Source: Arthrobotrys musiformis
Lineage: Eukaryota > Ascomycota > Orbiliomycetes > Orbiliales > Orbiliaceae
Assembly: GCA_036971715.1 (NCBI GenBank)
Contig: JAVHJL010000005.1
Location: 2,108,001-2,172,000, forward strand
Length of the DNA: 64,000 nucleotides
Reading direction: 5' to 3'
Positions 46,649-60,491 of the stretch are shown here, one piece after another; positions within the stretch are counted from its first letter, which is position 1; the number at the start of each line of letters is the position of its first letter. Both the position numbers and the translations under genes were made by a program. The notes beneath the pieces are model-generated. The model did not search any database. It was given only the letters and a program-made list of their open reading frames with translations, and was not told the DNA's origin.

Positions 46649-47591
46649 TTAAGATATCGAGTATTTCGTCGCGGACTTGTGGGGTGAGTACTCACTGCTC
46701 ATCAAGAAAGCGTTTGGGTTCTTCGTCAACTCGGCAATCGTCTCGTTGATTTCCTTTTCAATCTTCTTGTCCCCGTATTCTCGGCCTTTCATATATCCCT
46801 CATCATAGCCCTCGCAATACCCTTCTTTCCATCCTTCCTCACGTCCTTCCTTATGACCCTCTTTAAAACCACGAAAATAGCTCTCGTCTTTCAACTTCTT
46901 CCGATCCTCTGCGACTCCATCCTTCTTCCCTTTCTCGTAAGCAACTTTGCACAATCGAACTAGATTGGCGCGGCTGTTTTCATATTGATCGAGTGCCAAA
47001 TCTCCAATTTGGGTTCCTACAGTAGGTGCTTCTTCGTAGAGAGCAAGGAGGCCTTCTGGCTCTTCTGGAGTTGCTACAGGGCGAATAGATTTGGAAACAC
47101 TCTCCTTCCCAGTGGGGCCAGAGAGGGCAACTTTGTGTCCAAGTGAGCTGGTGACTGCTGCTTCTTTGAGCTTTAACTGCTTTTCGAACCCTGCAATAGT
47201 CTGTTTAAACTTCTTCTCTGAGTCTTTCTGAGGAGTTTGTGGGCACAAGGGTTTTGAGGGCGATGAATTGTTCTTGTACCCTTCCGAGGCAAGTTTTGGA
47301 AGGGGTTTGGGCTGTACATGATATCGATGTCAGTCTCATCTGAAAACGATCAAGCACAAATAGAACAGTGTATAAAAGCAATATTAATGTTGGATACTTT
47401 GATCCATGGTTTTGAAGTTCGGAGTGGCTTCTGACCTGGCTTTTCTTCGCAGATTTTGGGACACAATGAAGCTTGTAGTCTTGAGTGGAATCTCGTTCCA
47501 CCTTAGAAACAGCACGAGAGTCCAGTTTTCCAATCTTCGTACGAACAGAACTAGAAGCGTCCAAAGACGACATTGTAGATATCGTGGACAT
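46649..47591 (-). CDS. Hypothetical protein with Yae1-like GX3 repeat
   Basis: Two exons, 47591-47436 and 47311-46649, give 272 residues. The acceptor (CATGTACAG) is good. The donor GTCAGA is non-ideal and was chosen because it alone keeps the frame; a stronger-looking GTATCC 50 nt downstream does not. The N-terminal half is basic and Ser-rich with no recognised domain. Near residues 195-230 is a run of Gly every fourth residue (FKEGHKEGREEGWKEGYCEG and on), the deca-GX3 pattern typical of Yae1/Lto1 proteins, followed by a charged helix KKIEKEINETIAELTKN. Yae1 and Lto1 deliver iron-sulfur clusters to Rli1, but the pattern also occurs in unrelated helical proteins, so no function is claimed. 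It is transcribed away from the coiled-coil gene 2.1 kb to the right. Confidence 0.6.
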
Positions 47592-49708
47592 GGGGTCTCG
47601 ACTTCGCAAATCCGAGGGCTAGTGGCTTGAGCTTAACGTGGGGCTGAGAATCTCAAGGTGTGGCTGAAAGGTGCCCGAATGCGGTGATGGTGAGGTTGTT
47701 AAGTCGCTCACGAGCTCCTCGAACTCTCAGCAATCGATGCATGGCTTAATTGGCCCGTCACCTGTCGCAGCTTTCTTCATCTGTGCAGTGCGCTGAGATC
47801 TGCATCGATACGCAGTCGACTGTCTCAGACAAGACGACAGGGTCAACACAAACTCTTGGTCGCGAGACCAGCTACCAGATTTTGATTCCCTGAGGACAAT
47901 TTGTGCAACGGAATTCTCCCGGTCATGCAATGCAGGCAAGCGCTATTCCATTTTTTCCCGCGCGAATTTCGCCTTCAGCGGGCTGAAAGCTAAAGCTATA
48001 AAGTCTCAGATAATATGCCTCTATCTCGACTATTTCACTGGTGCCAATGCAATACTAGAAGCCTGACCGCTGGTGGCGCCAGGGAAAAAAAATGCAACAT
48101 GCACCAGCATCTCCGTTTTTCACCGCCCGCGGAACTAGCGCGGCCCCATTAACTTTCTGGCGGAGCAAAACGTCGTTCTAGCCTTTTACCGCCATACCAA
48201 AGCAGTCGGTGGGACCCGAGACTTTTAAAGACAAAATAAAAAATGGGGTTCAATATCGAGGGCAAGTGATGTGACCGGGGTAGCTCCCAATGGATCCACT
48301 TGATCTGCTGCCTAAGCAAACGGCAGGGCCTGCAGAACAGCTGAACCAAGGAACAAGGAAAATTTTTGAAGCAATTCCAAGATAAACTGCAGAGGGGGAA
48401 AAAGACCTCATTGCTCAAGGTGTCGTGTGATCGTTAGCCATTTTGAACCGGCACTGCCCAGCACCACATGGGAAAAAGCTTAATCGTCGGAACACCATCC
48501 GGGTACCGTTTTACGGGTTATCTGACATTGTCGAAGGATAATCCGTGTGAGAAGGCGACTGGAATTCGATCTGTTGAACGAGAATCGCGACGTGGAGAGA
48601 TAGCATTTAAGGCAGCTTTGATGGGCGTTGGCAATCTTAAATATCACACGAGATGTGAAGGCAGTGCAAATACTTGCACAAGAGCTATGTGAAGCACTGA
48701 TTGAAAAACCATACTGACGACATTGTGGTATCGGATCGAAGTCTGGTGACAGTTCTGTACGGGGATCGTGACGAAGCAAATGCAACCGAGAGTTTACGGA
48801 CCATCTATTCTGGATGTGTCGGCCAAGCTGGACCAGATTACATTAAAATTACGTGATATGGTCATATGATAAGGGAAAATGTACGAGAAGACAGGTGCAA
48901 GTGTATCCAATGGAATTCAAATGCAAAGGTTCGTAGATAACGCACAGCTGCGCGAGAGAACTCTGGGGCAATTTATCCAGGCCCTTGAGCTCTGCACTCT
49001 TGAAAAGATTTTCTCTTCGGCCCGCATTCTAGAAAACCTCTGCCGTGGCTGAGTCAGAACCTGATTTTTCTCATGTCACTGAAAACCCAACAGCTGGAGA
49101 TGCGTTGTCGCCTAATCTGGCCAATTACCAAGCTCGCGCACAGACTTTCTCCGTTAGCCAAGACGTCATTCCCAGGCAGCACCACTAGCTTGCAATCTAG
49201 CTTTCAGTTTCTCTTTGGAATTTTGTGAGATAATTATTTAGTTATCGATAATATCGGTGACCAGACTTGTACAGCTGGCGAGCGCCCGTTACAGCGATTC
49301 GGAGGGGCTAACAAAAAGAGGCGGAGTGCGAGCGAATATCCAGTGCGAACGCACCTAGCTGTGCATCCCTGGACGGGCAGCGCCTTTCAGGAAATCTCTC
49401 ACGCGACAGGTCTACGAAACGTAATCAGGTTTTTAGCGACAAGGCTGGCCCAGACTTAATCTGGGGAAGGATTCTAAGGAGCGTGCCCTGTTGATTGGTA
49501 TATAAAGAAAGTAGACCCCCCTCTTGCGCCTGCTCCAAGACCTGCTATCTGGAAGTTTTATCGGAAGGCATCTCAAACCGCAATTCGTCAATCATCAATC
49601 GTCAGTCGCCAAACGCGATCACCTGAAACCTGCTAGACCGACTACTTAACTTAACTAGTGCTATAGTGTTATAGTGTTATAGCTAGAACAACATTAATAT
49701 CATATTTA
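47592..49708. other. Divergent upstream region, no gene seen
   Basis: Lies between the starts of the GX3-repeat gene (-) and the coiled-coil gene (+). It contains a TATA-like box at 49499 and, just before the second start, short direct repeats of AGTGTTATAG (49663-49682). Nothing else is supportable. Confidence 0.5.
49499..49507 (+). promoter_or_regulatory. TATA-like box of the coiled-coil PPxY gene
   Basis: TATATAAAG lies 210 bp before the ATG at 49709. Followed by C-rich and A-rich leader sequence. Called on consensus and position only. Confidence 0.45.
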
Positions 49709-50950
49709 ATGATATTTCCACCCTCATACGGAGAGTCCCTTCTCATACCCCGCTTTCGATCTCGGCCAGACGAGACACCCATCGATACCGTCGAAATTTC
49801 ATTCACGGAAGCAGCAATGGCAGACATCAGGGCTAGAATCCTCGAGGCCGCCGATGCCCATATCTCTCTAATTTCTCGAATGTCAGATTTAGAACATGCT
49901 CCTTTTACACTTGATCAGCAATCCAAATATCTCCAGGACCTAAAGAGGACACTTGCGACTCTAAAGACAGAGCTTGATACGCTCAGAAAGGTCACCAGCA
50001 AAGAGCGAAAAGACCACCAAGACCTTCGAGATTCATTCGCTCGTCGGTATGCCCACAAATTGACTGGGCGCTCTGAAAAGTTCGTATCCAAGATCGAAAA
50101 GGAAGAGAGAGAGTATCTTGACGCGGTGCACAATCAGCGATCCGCCGAGGAGAAGGAGCGATACCTCGAAGACACGATCGCGGAAACGGAAAACCGAGTT
50201 GCGGAGCTGACGATTCAGACAAACGACTATGTGAACCTCAAGGAACAATCCGAACACCTCTATAAAAAAGTATTCAACGGCCCCACCCCAGAGTTTCCAG
50301 AGGAAGATCAAATGGAGATTGCGGTTCAGCACGCCAAGGATTTCTTTGCCGAAGCCCAATCTAGATGCGACAAAGACCAAGAAGCCGAAAAGCTCATGTT
50401 TAGAGCTGAAAAGTCAGTCGCTAAAGCTGTAAAATTCTGTGACGAAGCTCTTTCTGCTTCCTCTTGGGATGTCTGGGGCGGTGGCACCGTTGCAGACATG
50501 ATCGAAAGAGATAATCTCAGCAAGGCAAAGTCAACCGTGTCTCAAGCTCAGATGTTGTTAGGCCAAGCTACCGGGCTCCAAGATGCAATTGGACCCTTCG
50601 ATAACGTCAAAATCGCCGGCGGCCATACAACCGATATCTTTCTCGATAACCCAGTCTCTGATTTTGAGTTCCACAAAAAAGTCAAGGAAACTTATGTTCA
50701 GATGCGATTGCTACACCAAAAGGTCCAGCTTGAGCTTCAAACCCAGAGGGGGAGAGCACTGGATTCCAAGAACAACATGGAAGATGCTAAGTCACAGTTA
50801 GCAGCGGCTCGCGCAGAACTTGATAAAGTCCGAAGAGAGGTGTTTGAACGAGTTACCGGCATACCATGCTCTGCGGGAACCCCTCCAGCATATGACGCTA
50901 TGGATTCGCCACCACCGCTAGACCCTGAGGAACCAATACTAGTTTCTTAA
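49709..50950 (+). CDS. Coiled-coil protein with terminal PPxY motifs
   Basis: A single exon encoding 413 residues. The first residues hold PPSYGES and the C-terminal region holds PPAYDAMD, so PPxY motifs sit at both ends. Residues about 45-190 form long heptad-rich helices (QQSKYLQDLKRTLATLKTEL; EREYLDAVHNQRSAEEKERY). A second helical region follows (about 205-300), with a Trp/Gly turn (SSWDVWGGGTVADM) in its middle, and a third coiled coil lies near 335-385. There is no signal peptide or membrane span. The overall layout, helical rods flanked by WW-domain ligands, resembles scaffold or adaptor proteins of the endocytic and ubiquitin machinery, but that is inference and I do not recognise the family. 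An alternative start is the in-frame Met at residue 37. The gene has a TATA-like box 210 bp upstream. Confidence 0.75.
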   Translation: MIFPPSYGESLLIPRFRSRPDETPIDTVEISFTEAAMADIRARILEAADAHISLISRMSDLEHAPFTLDQQSKYLQDLKRTLATLKTELDTLRKVTSKERKDHQDLRDSFARRYAHKLTGRSEKFVSKIEKEEREYLDAVHNQRSAEEKERYLEDTIAETENRVAELTIQTNDYVNLKEQSEHLYKKVFNGPTPEFPEEDQMEIAVQHAKDFFAEAQSRCDKDQEAEKLMFRAEKSVAKAVKFCDEALSASSWDVWGGGTVADMIERDNLSKAKSTVSQAQMLLGQATGLQDAIGPFDNVKIAGGHTTDIFLDNPVSDFEFHKKVKETYVQMRLLHQKVQLELQTQRGRALDSKNNMEDAKSQLAAARAELDKVRREVFERVTGIPCSAGTPPAYDAMDSPPPLDPEEPILVS

Positions 50951-52201
50951 ATTTGTTTGTTGGAGTGATTAATGGGAACAAAGGAATGGATAAAGGATTT
51001 TATTTATCGCGCTTTTACTGATTACTAAGTAACTAATGATTGCACATTAATTCTTCTGTTTACACTGGGGCGGACTATCTGGTACTAGTCAGGGACTTTG
51101 GCTCTCTATATCGATATTTTTTTAATTTCTTCTAGAATAATTAATTAATTTCATTCTTCAAGAAGCCGACTGGGCTTCGGATTCACAAAACACTATTTCT
51201 TCCGTAGACTCTCCTCGACCATGGGCTGTCCCCACGTTGATTCCTGCATGGTGGTCTGACCTGAAACAGTAGACGAGGATTTCCCGGCTGATAGGCCCGT
51301 GGGAAAATTACCCGTGGTTTCTTGGAGTTTGTGGGATTGTGGAGACGTCAACACATTTTAATCCTAACAAATGTCTGCCGGCCAGGGAATTACGACTCGA
51401 ATTTCGCAAAGAAAACAAAACTCGGTATGGTATCTCCAGCGTTTATATTGCGCTTTTATGTTTCTGATATAACGAGAGGTTTAGGGTCTCGAGCGAAAAC
51501 ATGTTTTTTTTGGAGTTGCTCAGTCAATCTGTGTTTTCCAAAAAATTTCCATCCGAAGATTAGACGAGGCGAGTGTTATTCGTTTCGTGGATCCCAGGTT
51601 AATTCGGCACCAGGCCTCCCGGTAGCTTCCAGGATAAGCTATGTAAAGACGATGCGCGGCTAGTGGCTTCGGTCTTACCCTTATATATATGTAACGGACT
51701 TTGGGCATAAATATTAACGGGATTCAATTCCGAGTTTATGCAGAATATGGCTCCACCGGTCTCAGAATCCAACCTCCAAGAAGTGGCTCCGACCCCACAA
51801 GCGTTGATAATTCGACATGGCTACGCGGTTGATAAAATAAACTTGAGCGGATTGCAATGACACCTACATGCAAACTTTCCTACATTAGTAATGGCGTCAC
51901 TCCGGAGGAACCGTTTACCTGGTAAACCGCTCATGTGAGTACCGGGTTTCGGATCGCGCTGCAGGTACATGTACGATACCCATTGCGCTAGGGAAGACCT
52001 ACGATCAGGAACATGTTAACAAGCTGACGTTGGCCCTTGATCCCTCCCAGGTCTCCCAAGTTTGGACGGGTGTTTTGGCAGATCATCGGTAGTATATATA
52101 CCGCCCCCAAGGTTCCTCCAAATTTTCCCCGTACCGCTCATCTGCTTGACTCGAACTCCGCGGCATATAATTTCGATACCTGGTATAATATTACGACAAA
52201 A
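50951..52201. other. Intergenic, upstream of the xylanase
   Basis: No gene is supportable. The TATA-like box near 52093 belongs to the xylanase gene. The rest is unassigned. Confidence 0.5.
52093..52100 (+). promoter_or_regulatory. TATA-like box of the GH10 xylanase gene
   Basis: TATATATA lies 109 bp before the ATG at 52202. Position and sequence parallel the boxes before the CE2-like esterase and the adhesin. Confidence 0.5.
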
Positions 52202-53796
<1,595 letters not shown>

Positions 53797-54064
53797 TTGA
53801 ACCGGGTGTCCCTGTACATACCACCCTTGTGTTCTCTCGAAAACTTGTAAATATCCCCCTCGAAAGCTTGTAAATAATCATCCTGTCATCCTTTCAGAAG
53901 CGTGGTAAAGCAAACGATAATTTAATCTGTGCAACAATGATGAAATATGCAAAGTGTACTCGTATGACAAACTCCATTATCGAACCCTGTATATACCCGT
54001 CGTACCAAAGACCCATACGACTCAGGAAACAGTGTATACTTATACCCTCCAAGTTATACGCCCT

Positions 54065-55900
54065 TCAAAGCTTTGCCAAGACTTTGTCCTCTGGTGGGTC
54101 AAAAGAAATGACCTGTGCACTTAACATTCCGTTCGTGGATTCGATTTCTCTTAGAGCGCCTTCTCTAACCTTGCCTCCATCGACCCCTAGTATCATGAGC
54201 GCATCTCCTTCTTTTTCGCCGTTACCATACTTCCTTGCCGCCACCGTCATGTTGTTGATATTCAACCCTTCGCCTCCCAAAATTCTTCCTACGACACCAA
54301 TCATGCCCGGCCTATCGAAGTTCCTAGCAATGAGCACCGTACCCTGTGGTACAAAATTGGTTTCAAAATCACCAATCCGTACAATCTGTGGCCCGCTACC
54401 CTCGCTGCAGAATCCCTGGATAATATCCCCATTCGCGCCCTTGATGGTGACCAAGCTACTATAAGTAGTATCCTCGGGAACTTTCCGTTCCTGAACCACG
54501 ATGCCACGTTCCTTAGCCACCAGCTTGGCGTTGACGACATTGACGGTAGTTCCTCTCGCGGAAATCGACTTTGTCAAGCCGTTTATCAGTGCCGCGAAGA
54601 GCGGGGCTGTAGGTACGCTCGCGATCGAACCGGAGAATATGAGTTCGTACGATGGGGGTTGGTGCTTAAAATGGGCGGTGTACAATTGTCCCATCTTTTC
54701 GATCAACTGGGTGTATGGATTTATCTTTTCCAGGTCGGGGGCGCTGATAGTTGGCGCGTTAACTGCGGAACGGGGTAGTTGGTTCAACAGGACGTCTCGG
54801 ATTTGTTCCGTAACGTCTACTGCGACCGCGTGCTGAGCCTCCGCAGTTGAGGCACCCAAATGAGGGGTTGAAATTACGTTCTTGTGTGCCATTAATGCAA
54901 CGGAAGAAGGGGATTTGAACGGCGGTTCTTGAGGAAAGACATCTAGTGCCGCCGATCGGGTATGCCCTTCTTGAAGTGACTTTAGGAGAGCGTCTTCATC
55001 GATCAGGCCGCCCCGAGCGACATTTATGATGCTATGGCCGGGTTTCATAGTAGCCAATTGTTGGGAATTTATCATGTTCTTTGTGGACGGGAGTAGCGGT
55101 GTATGGAGAGTAAGGAAATCCGAGGTTTCCAGAACCTCTTTGAGTGTGGTCAGTTTGACAGAGAGGCGGGAGGCGATGGAAGCCGACGCATAGGGGTCCG
55201 TAGCAATAACTATCATACCATTAGCATCTAGACTTTCGGTATACGCATTTGAGTGAAACATCATGAACAAACTCACCTTTCATCCCCATCCCGACCGCAC
55301 CTCGAGCAACATGTTGTCCGACTTGAAAGCCATGCGTCAGTCAATGCTCACTTCTACACGTACAATTCAAACCGGGCCGTGATATAACATACCTTTTCCA
55401 AATCCCACAATACCCAGAACTTTGCCTTTAAGTTGCACGCCCACCAATTGCTTTCTCTCCCACTTACTCTCCTTCATCCCGTAAGATGCCCTTCCAATAT
55501 TCCTCGCCGCAGCCAAGATCAGTGCCAGCGTGAGTTCAGCGGCAGCAATAACGTTTCCATCGGGACTATTGACAACCATAATGCCCAATTTAGTCGCGGC
55601 GTTAACATCGATATTATCGACTCCCACGCCAGCTCTACCCACGATCTTGAGGTTTTGGGCGCATGCTAGCACTTTCGCCGTGACCTTGGTTTCCGATCGT
55701 ACCACTAGAGCTGAATAGTCTCCAATTATGTCACACAGCTGAGCTTCCGAAAGACCAGTTTTGATATCGATTGAGAACTTCGGGTCGGAGAGAGGGCTGA
55801 GCCCGGACTCGCTCAGTGGGTCCGCAATGAGGATTTTCGCCTTGGCCATGTTGGAGTCTGGAGTTTCTCGTGGCTTAAGGGGCATAAGAACTGATGACAT
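54065..55900 (-). CDS. D-3-phosphoglycerate dehydrogenase
   Basis: Three exons, 55900-55393, 55321-55277 (45 nt) and 55227-54065, give 571 residues. It is a long type I PGDH: substrate domain, NAD-binding domain with GIVGFGKVGQHVA (around residue 162, rebuilt across intron 1), an intervening ASB domain and a C-terminal ACT domain (VLIARNFDRPGMIGVVGRIL). Catalytic features of the D-2-hydroxyacid dehydrogenase family are present: NVARGGLIDEDAL (Arg) and STPHLGASTAEA (His). It catalyses the first committed step of serine biosynthesis, 3-phosphoglycerate to 3-phosphohydroxypyruvate. The ACT domain suggests allosteric control, often by serine. An in-frame second Met (residue 18, MAKAKILIADPL) is an equally good start. 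The 45-nt exon encodes QHVARGAVGMGM and cannot be dropped without losing the dinucleotide fold. Cytosolic. Confidence 0.93.
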
Positions 55901-57155
55901 GGCGGAGGTGATTCTTTTCTATCAGGGGAAGCTTAAGCTAGCTTTAAAGACAAAATATCTAGGGTGTATTGAGTATGGTCAAGACCTCAAAACCAAAGTA
56001 TTGGAAATGGTATAAAATCTTAGAGAGGGGCGAATAATTTAAAAAGACTATTCACAAAATTTAAATTTTTCAAAAGGGAATAGTTCGGGGCGACGATAAG
56101 ATCAAGATCTAGAATTATATAATCAATGACGGCATCGAATTCGAAGCTCTAAGAATTCTATGAGGAGAATGCACGACCGGTTTAAATAGTCCTGAGATAT
56201 CTAGATGCGATATACAAAGAAGAAGCTCGAGCAATCCACAAAAAGGCCATTTCCCCTGATATCCAACGTTCTGGGGAAATAAATATTAATGTTTGGGGAA
56301 ATGCGGGGTTACCGCATGCGCGATCAGCCGGTTTCGGTCGAGGCTCGCGGTTACATTGTTGGAATGTGAGGTGAAGCTGTGCGATGTCTCGCTAACCCGC
56401 AGTGCAGCCACGATCTGCCCGTGGGGGGTTGGTGCAGCCCGCTTGGCATGGGTTGGGTGCCCTGCCGGAGCCGGATCCCCAGCTGGTAGCTGCAAAAAAC
56501 CAACATTTCCATGCTGTATCTCGAACCCCGGATTCAGGGCAGCAGGTCGAGTCGACATCATGATCATTCGAGGCTGGTGATTTATTTACCCGAAGCCAAT
56601 TTCTATCGAGTGAATTCGAACCTCGACGAAGTTGCGAAGAGATTTCCTAATGTTGTCTTGTTGCATTTACGTAATTTTCTGGTGTAAATGTTATGCATAC
56701 GCCGATTCTGATGCACTCATTTAGGCCGTTGGCGGACACTCGGTATTTGCCATGAATAATAGCGCACGGGCCACATAGATCTGGCCACTCTGGTAGATGC
56801 TGCTCGATTCGATCCGAATCTCCTCAGCCTACCTTTCGGCCATACGCGATATTATATTACAAATCAGGTTTTTTCGACACTGAGAAGCCAGCATATAGAT
56901 CTATAGAATATGTATATGGACTATTCACGCTGGAAATGTTTACGAAGCAAGAAGAATCTGTTTTTGTTTGATGTATCAGAGGAGATGTCTTGATATTGGC
57001 CGTTTTCTTTGATAGGATATTCTATCTACCCTTCTCTTTCGATTTTCCTATCATCCCTTATTTTCTAGATTCTAGACGAGATCGAACAAGAGTGTGTCAA
57101 AAAGATTCATGACCCATTATGCTAAGATTTTAAGATTGGAACGCAATCAAAAAAT
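55901..57155. other. Intergenic, no gene seen
   Basis: It includes a locally GC-rich patch (about 56300-56560) inside AT-rich sequence. I checked that patch for tRNA box A and box B and found no convincing pair. No gene is supportable. Confidence 0.5.
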
Positions 57156-58344
57156 CTAATACATGTCGCTGGTGGTAACCTTCTCGAAGTCGACGGAGTC
57201 AACGACAACTCCCTTCTGCCAGTCAAAGTGTTGCATGATTCTGGCAGACTCCTCTGCAGCCTCGACGGAGACATAAGCAGAGGAAACGTACAAAGCAGCG
57301 TCAATGCCGCTCATGACACCGCCAGCAGTGATGACACGTAATCCTCCAAGTCTCTTCTCAGACTTTGTACCGACACTCTCGGCCAACATGGCGAGCTTGT
57401 GGCTAACGCTTCCACGACGAGCACTAGACTTTCTTCTTTCCTTCTTAGAAAGGATGAATTGATCATATGATTGGATGAAGGGGTTGGCCTCGGGTTCATC
57501 ATCCTCATCAGGGATATCGAAACGGGCATTGTTGACAACATAGCGGCAACCGGTGATGACTTCGGTACGGTTCTGAGTGTCATGTGCAGACGCGTGCTAC
57601 ATAAAACCCATACAGTTAGTTGATGGGTCCCGAAGAAGTCAATTCAAAAGAGGAAACCCGTACCTGGCAGATCATCTCCAACTGGACATCGTGATCGGGA
57701 TGTGTGGTGGCGTAAAGACCTTGAAGGACTCCAGCTTGGGCAAGGCTATAGCAATCGAATGTTAGATGACGTATATATAAATAGAGTGGCAAATATGAAC
57801 GGTGGGATGAACATACAAGAGGGATCCCGTGCAAACGGACATCAAAGTTCGTTCACGCTTGAGATCAGTTTGTTCATCTTCGGCTTGCTCGATTTCAGTT
57901 TTCTGAAGATCGGCAAAGGCCTTGATGATAGCAACTTGTGGTGGAGGGTTGAGGTGGATGGCTTTAAGGTCGATTTCCTTTGAAGTGCCGCCTCCGGGGA
58001 CAATCAAGATTTCATAGCTAAATCACACGATTCTTCATATTAGCAGGGTCTCTAAGCTAGAAATAGGTATGGGAAGATAAGGGGGTACCATACTCATTGA
58101 GAGTTTCAAGGGCCTCCTTTCTAGAGATATTGGCCTCAATGACGGCACCTTGGTTGCTGAAGACCTTCAAATCGTCTGTGACACTGGCGATAGTGACATC
58201 GAAAGCATTGGACTCGGGGTCATTGATGTCCTGCTTGGTATGGCTGAGAACCTCAAGAGGACCAGCGAAGTCGAGAAGGTCAAAACCCGGGTGGAGGGTG
58301 ATGAGAACCTTGATCGGGTCTTCGCTGCCGGCAATTGCACTCAT
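57156..58344 (-). CDS. DJ-1/PfpI family protein
   Basis: Four exons, 58344-58094, 58017-57817, 57745-57664 and 57596-57156, give 324 residues. The first donor is GTATGG at 58093; a GTACCC five bases on does not keep the frame. Family features: KVLITLHPGFDLLDFAGPLEV at the N-terminus, the strand YEILIVPGGG, and the nucleophile elbow SVCTGSLFLAQAG with Cys146. Then follow ATTHPD, RYVVNNARFDIP and ITAGGVMSGIDAALYV. About 55 charged residues (from DEDDEPEANP to GTKSEKRLGG), with a basic RRKSSARRGS stretch, sit between the two last blocks and make the protein longer than a minimal DJ-1 domain. Members range from isonitrile hydratases and glyoxalases to transcription-factor-like proteins. The activity here is not determinable. 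Confidence 0.9.
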
Positions 58345-60491
58345 TTTGAATACCTTTTATTGATGTGTGAAGTAGAAGTTGAGGATGGAATTGAAGTGGA
58401 GATGGTGATGGGAAAGGAAGAGAAGTGGATTGAAATAAAAGCAGGAGAAAGAAAGCGGGGAAGAGGAAGGGGGACTGGGCGTGGTGCAGAGCTAAAAATG
58501 CGGAGGTGAGAATATGCGGGGGCTGTGGGGAAGGTGGAAGGAAGGTGCAAGGTTTCGGCTGGGAATGGCCACACACGACCTCCGCTTTCGTACGATGATG
58601 TTCCAACAACCTGGAGAACGCCCAAAATCAGGCCATCTCGACGGTACCTCTACGCTGCCCCTACGCATTTAGGCAACATTGCGAGAGACTACCGTTTCTT
58701 CTCGGCTTAGTCGCCTTCTCCAAGATCGCGACTAGTCTTCATTCGGCTTCGGCCTGCAGCCGTTGGAATCCACGCCTGCAATATGCAACAAAAACAACAA
58801 TATTTGTCATGGATGAAAAGGCCGGATTCAACGACACGCGCGTACCAACAGCCATTGGAATGCGTGGTTCGGGATCGTTACTATTGCCATATTGGGGGAG
58901 ATTTATGGTGTGGGGGGACGCGAGGAATCTCAAGGTTTTATCGACAATGTCCAGCTCAAGTTCACAATTTTAGCTATCTATGGCAGATCTGTGGCTCCGA
59001 TGGTCCCTCCTAAGGGAAAGGCGGCATAGTACCCTCCAGGAACTATAAATTTAGGCTCCTAGTGTATAGAAGCTCCTTGAAGAGTGCTACGCTGGGATGA
59101 ACAGCTCAAATTGAAGATTTTTAACCTGCCGGGAGCTGGCAAGAAAATAAGGAAATATTTTTACAAAGGACAATGCTGAGACTAGTAGCTCGGAGGGCTA
59201 GATTTATTCGAGACTAGTCAATATCGAGAGTGTAAAACGGTAGAAACCCTGGAAATCTATGCTGTACCTCGCTTTACCATTATCAATTACTACACGTGGT
59301 TGGATAAAACTATACTATATGCGGCAATTTGCAGGTTCGGCAACCAGCTCCGCACGTGCTCGTTGCACGAATTTGCGGGGTATGAAAGCATGTCATGTGC
59401 CCCAGTTAAGGTTGAATCTCGGTCCACATGTTCGGCTAACCTGGATCTGATCGAGCTTCGGTAGGTCCTTGTCGGATCTGGGCCGAATACCTCTACAACT
59501 TTAGGATGGATAACCTTTCCCCTCGCGCCAGTTGGGACACTTATTCTGTCTCCTGCCCTCGTAGGAAAACACCTAGGATCGGGGATTTTAGGAGGTCTAG
59601 GGGTTACCAATCTAAGCTGTTCGTGAGCGATGCATGAACGCACTGCCAACCGTTAACTAGCAACTAAGAGCAGAGTACGCGCTAGCGCTAGTTAGCTAGG
59701 AGAGGCTTCAAGGCTGTATAAATAGCAGAGTCCCATCCAGACGCCCAGTTCAAGTGCGTTTTTTCCCATAGAGCTTTAAGCTAAGTACCTAGTTAGGTAA
59801 TCAATGAAATGCTGCGAAGTCGGGGAAGTAGCAATTTTTGGAATAGCCTCAAATCCTTTTTGGGGTGAGGAATATACCAATATCGCATGTCAGCCACGCA
59901 TCAGGAATCTACTTATATACCTATATATAACGATTTCCCTTAAAGGCTTAAAGCCTGTAAGTTGGACCCTTAAGTTGTAAGAACCAAAAAATGCGTAGCG
60001 CTTTTACGCAGATGATGCAGGCTTTCACAAGCTTTAAAGCCTTGCGCAAATTTACAGCTGACCATGGTTGCCGGGTCTTAGGAACCGAAAGCTTGCACCT
60101 TCAGGGGTCTTAACCCCTTTATTTCATTTAGCACTCCGTGTAGCAGGGCGGTCGAATTCGGGAGTCTGTCTCACTGCAAAATCTTCAGCATCACATGTAG
60201 ACCTAGAGACAATCATTTCTCCTCAATTTTTCGAATTCATGATAGTACCATTTATATTACCGTGCAACATTTAGCACCATATACAATTAATCACAGAGAG
60301 AAACGAGAGTGCGCAAGGTCATTAATTAATTGTCATTAGAATCCCATATACAGAACAAATCCCAACTCGCTGATATCAGATAACGCCTCGCCACAATTAT
60401 ACCCGAATACATCCATACTAGTTATCTTGCTGGGAGACTCAGATCAATCGATCAATCAATCAAACCCCCAGATTATAGTCTCTCCATTCCA
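58345..60491. other. Intergenic, no gene seen
   Basis: A GA-rich stretch lies just upstream of the DJ-1 gene (58380-58470), probably its leader and promoter on the minus strand. The rest is AT-rich with short frames only. Confidence 0.5.

Noticed and set aside
56300..56580. GC-rich patch with GGGGTTCGA resembling a tRNA box B
   Set aside because: No box A at the right distance and no cloverleaf could be drawn.
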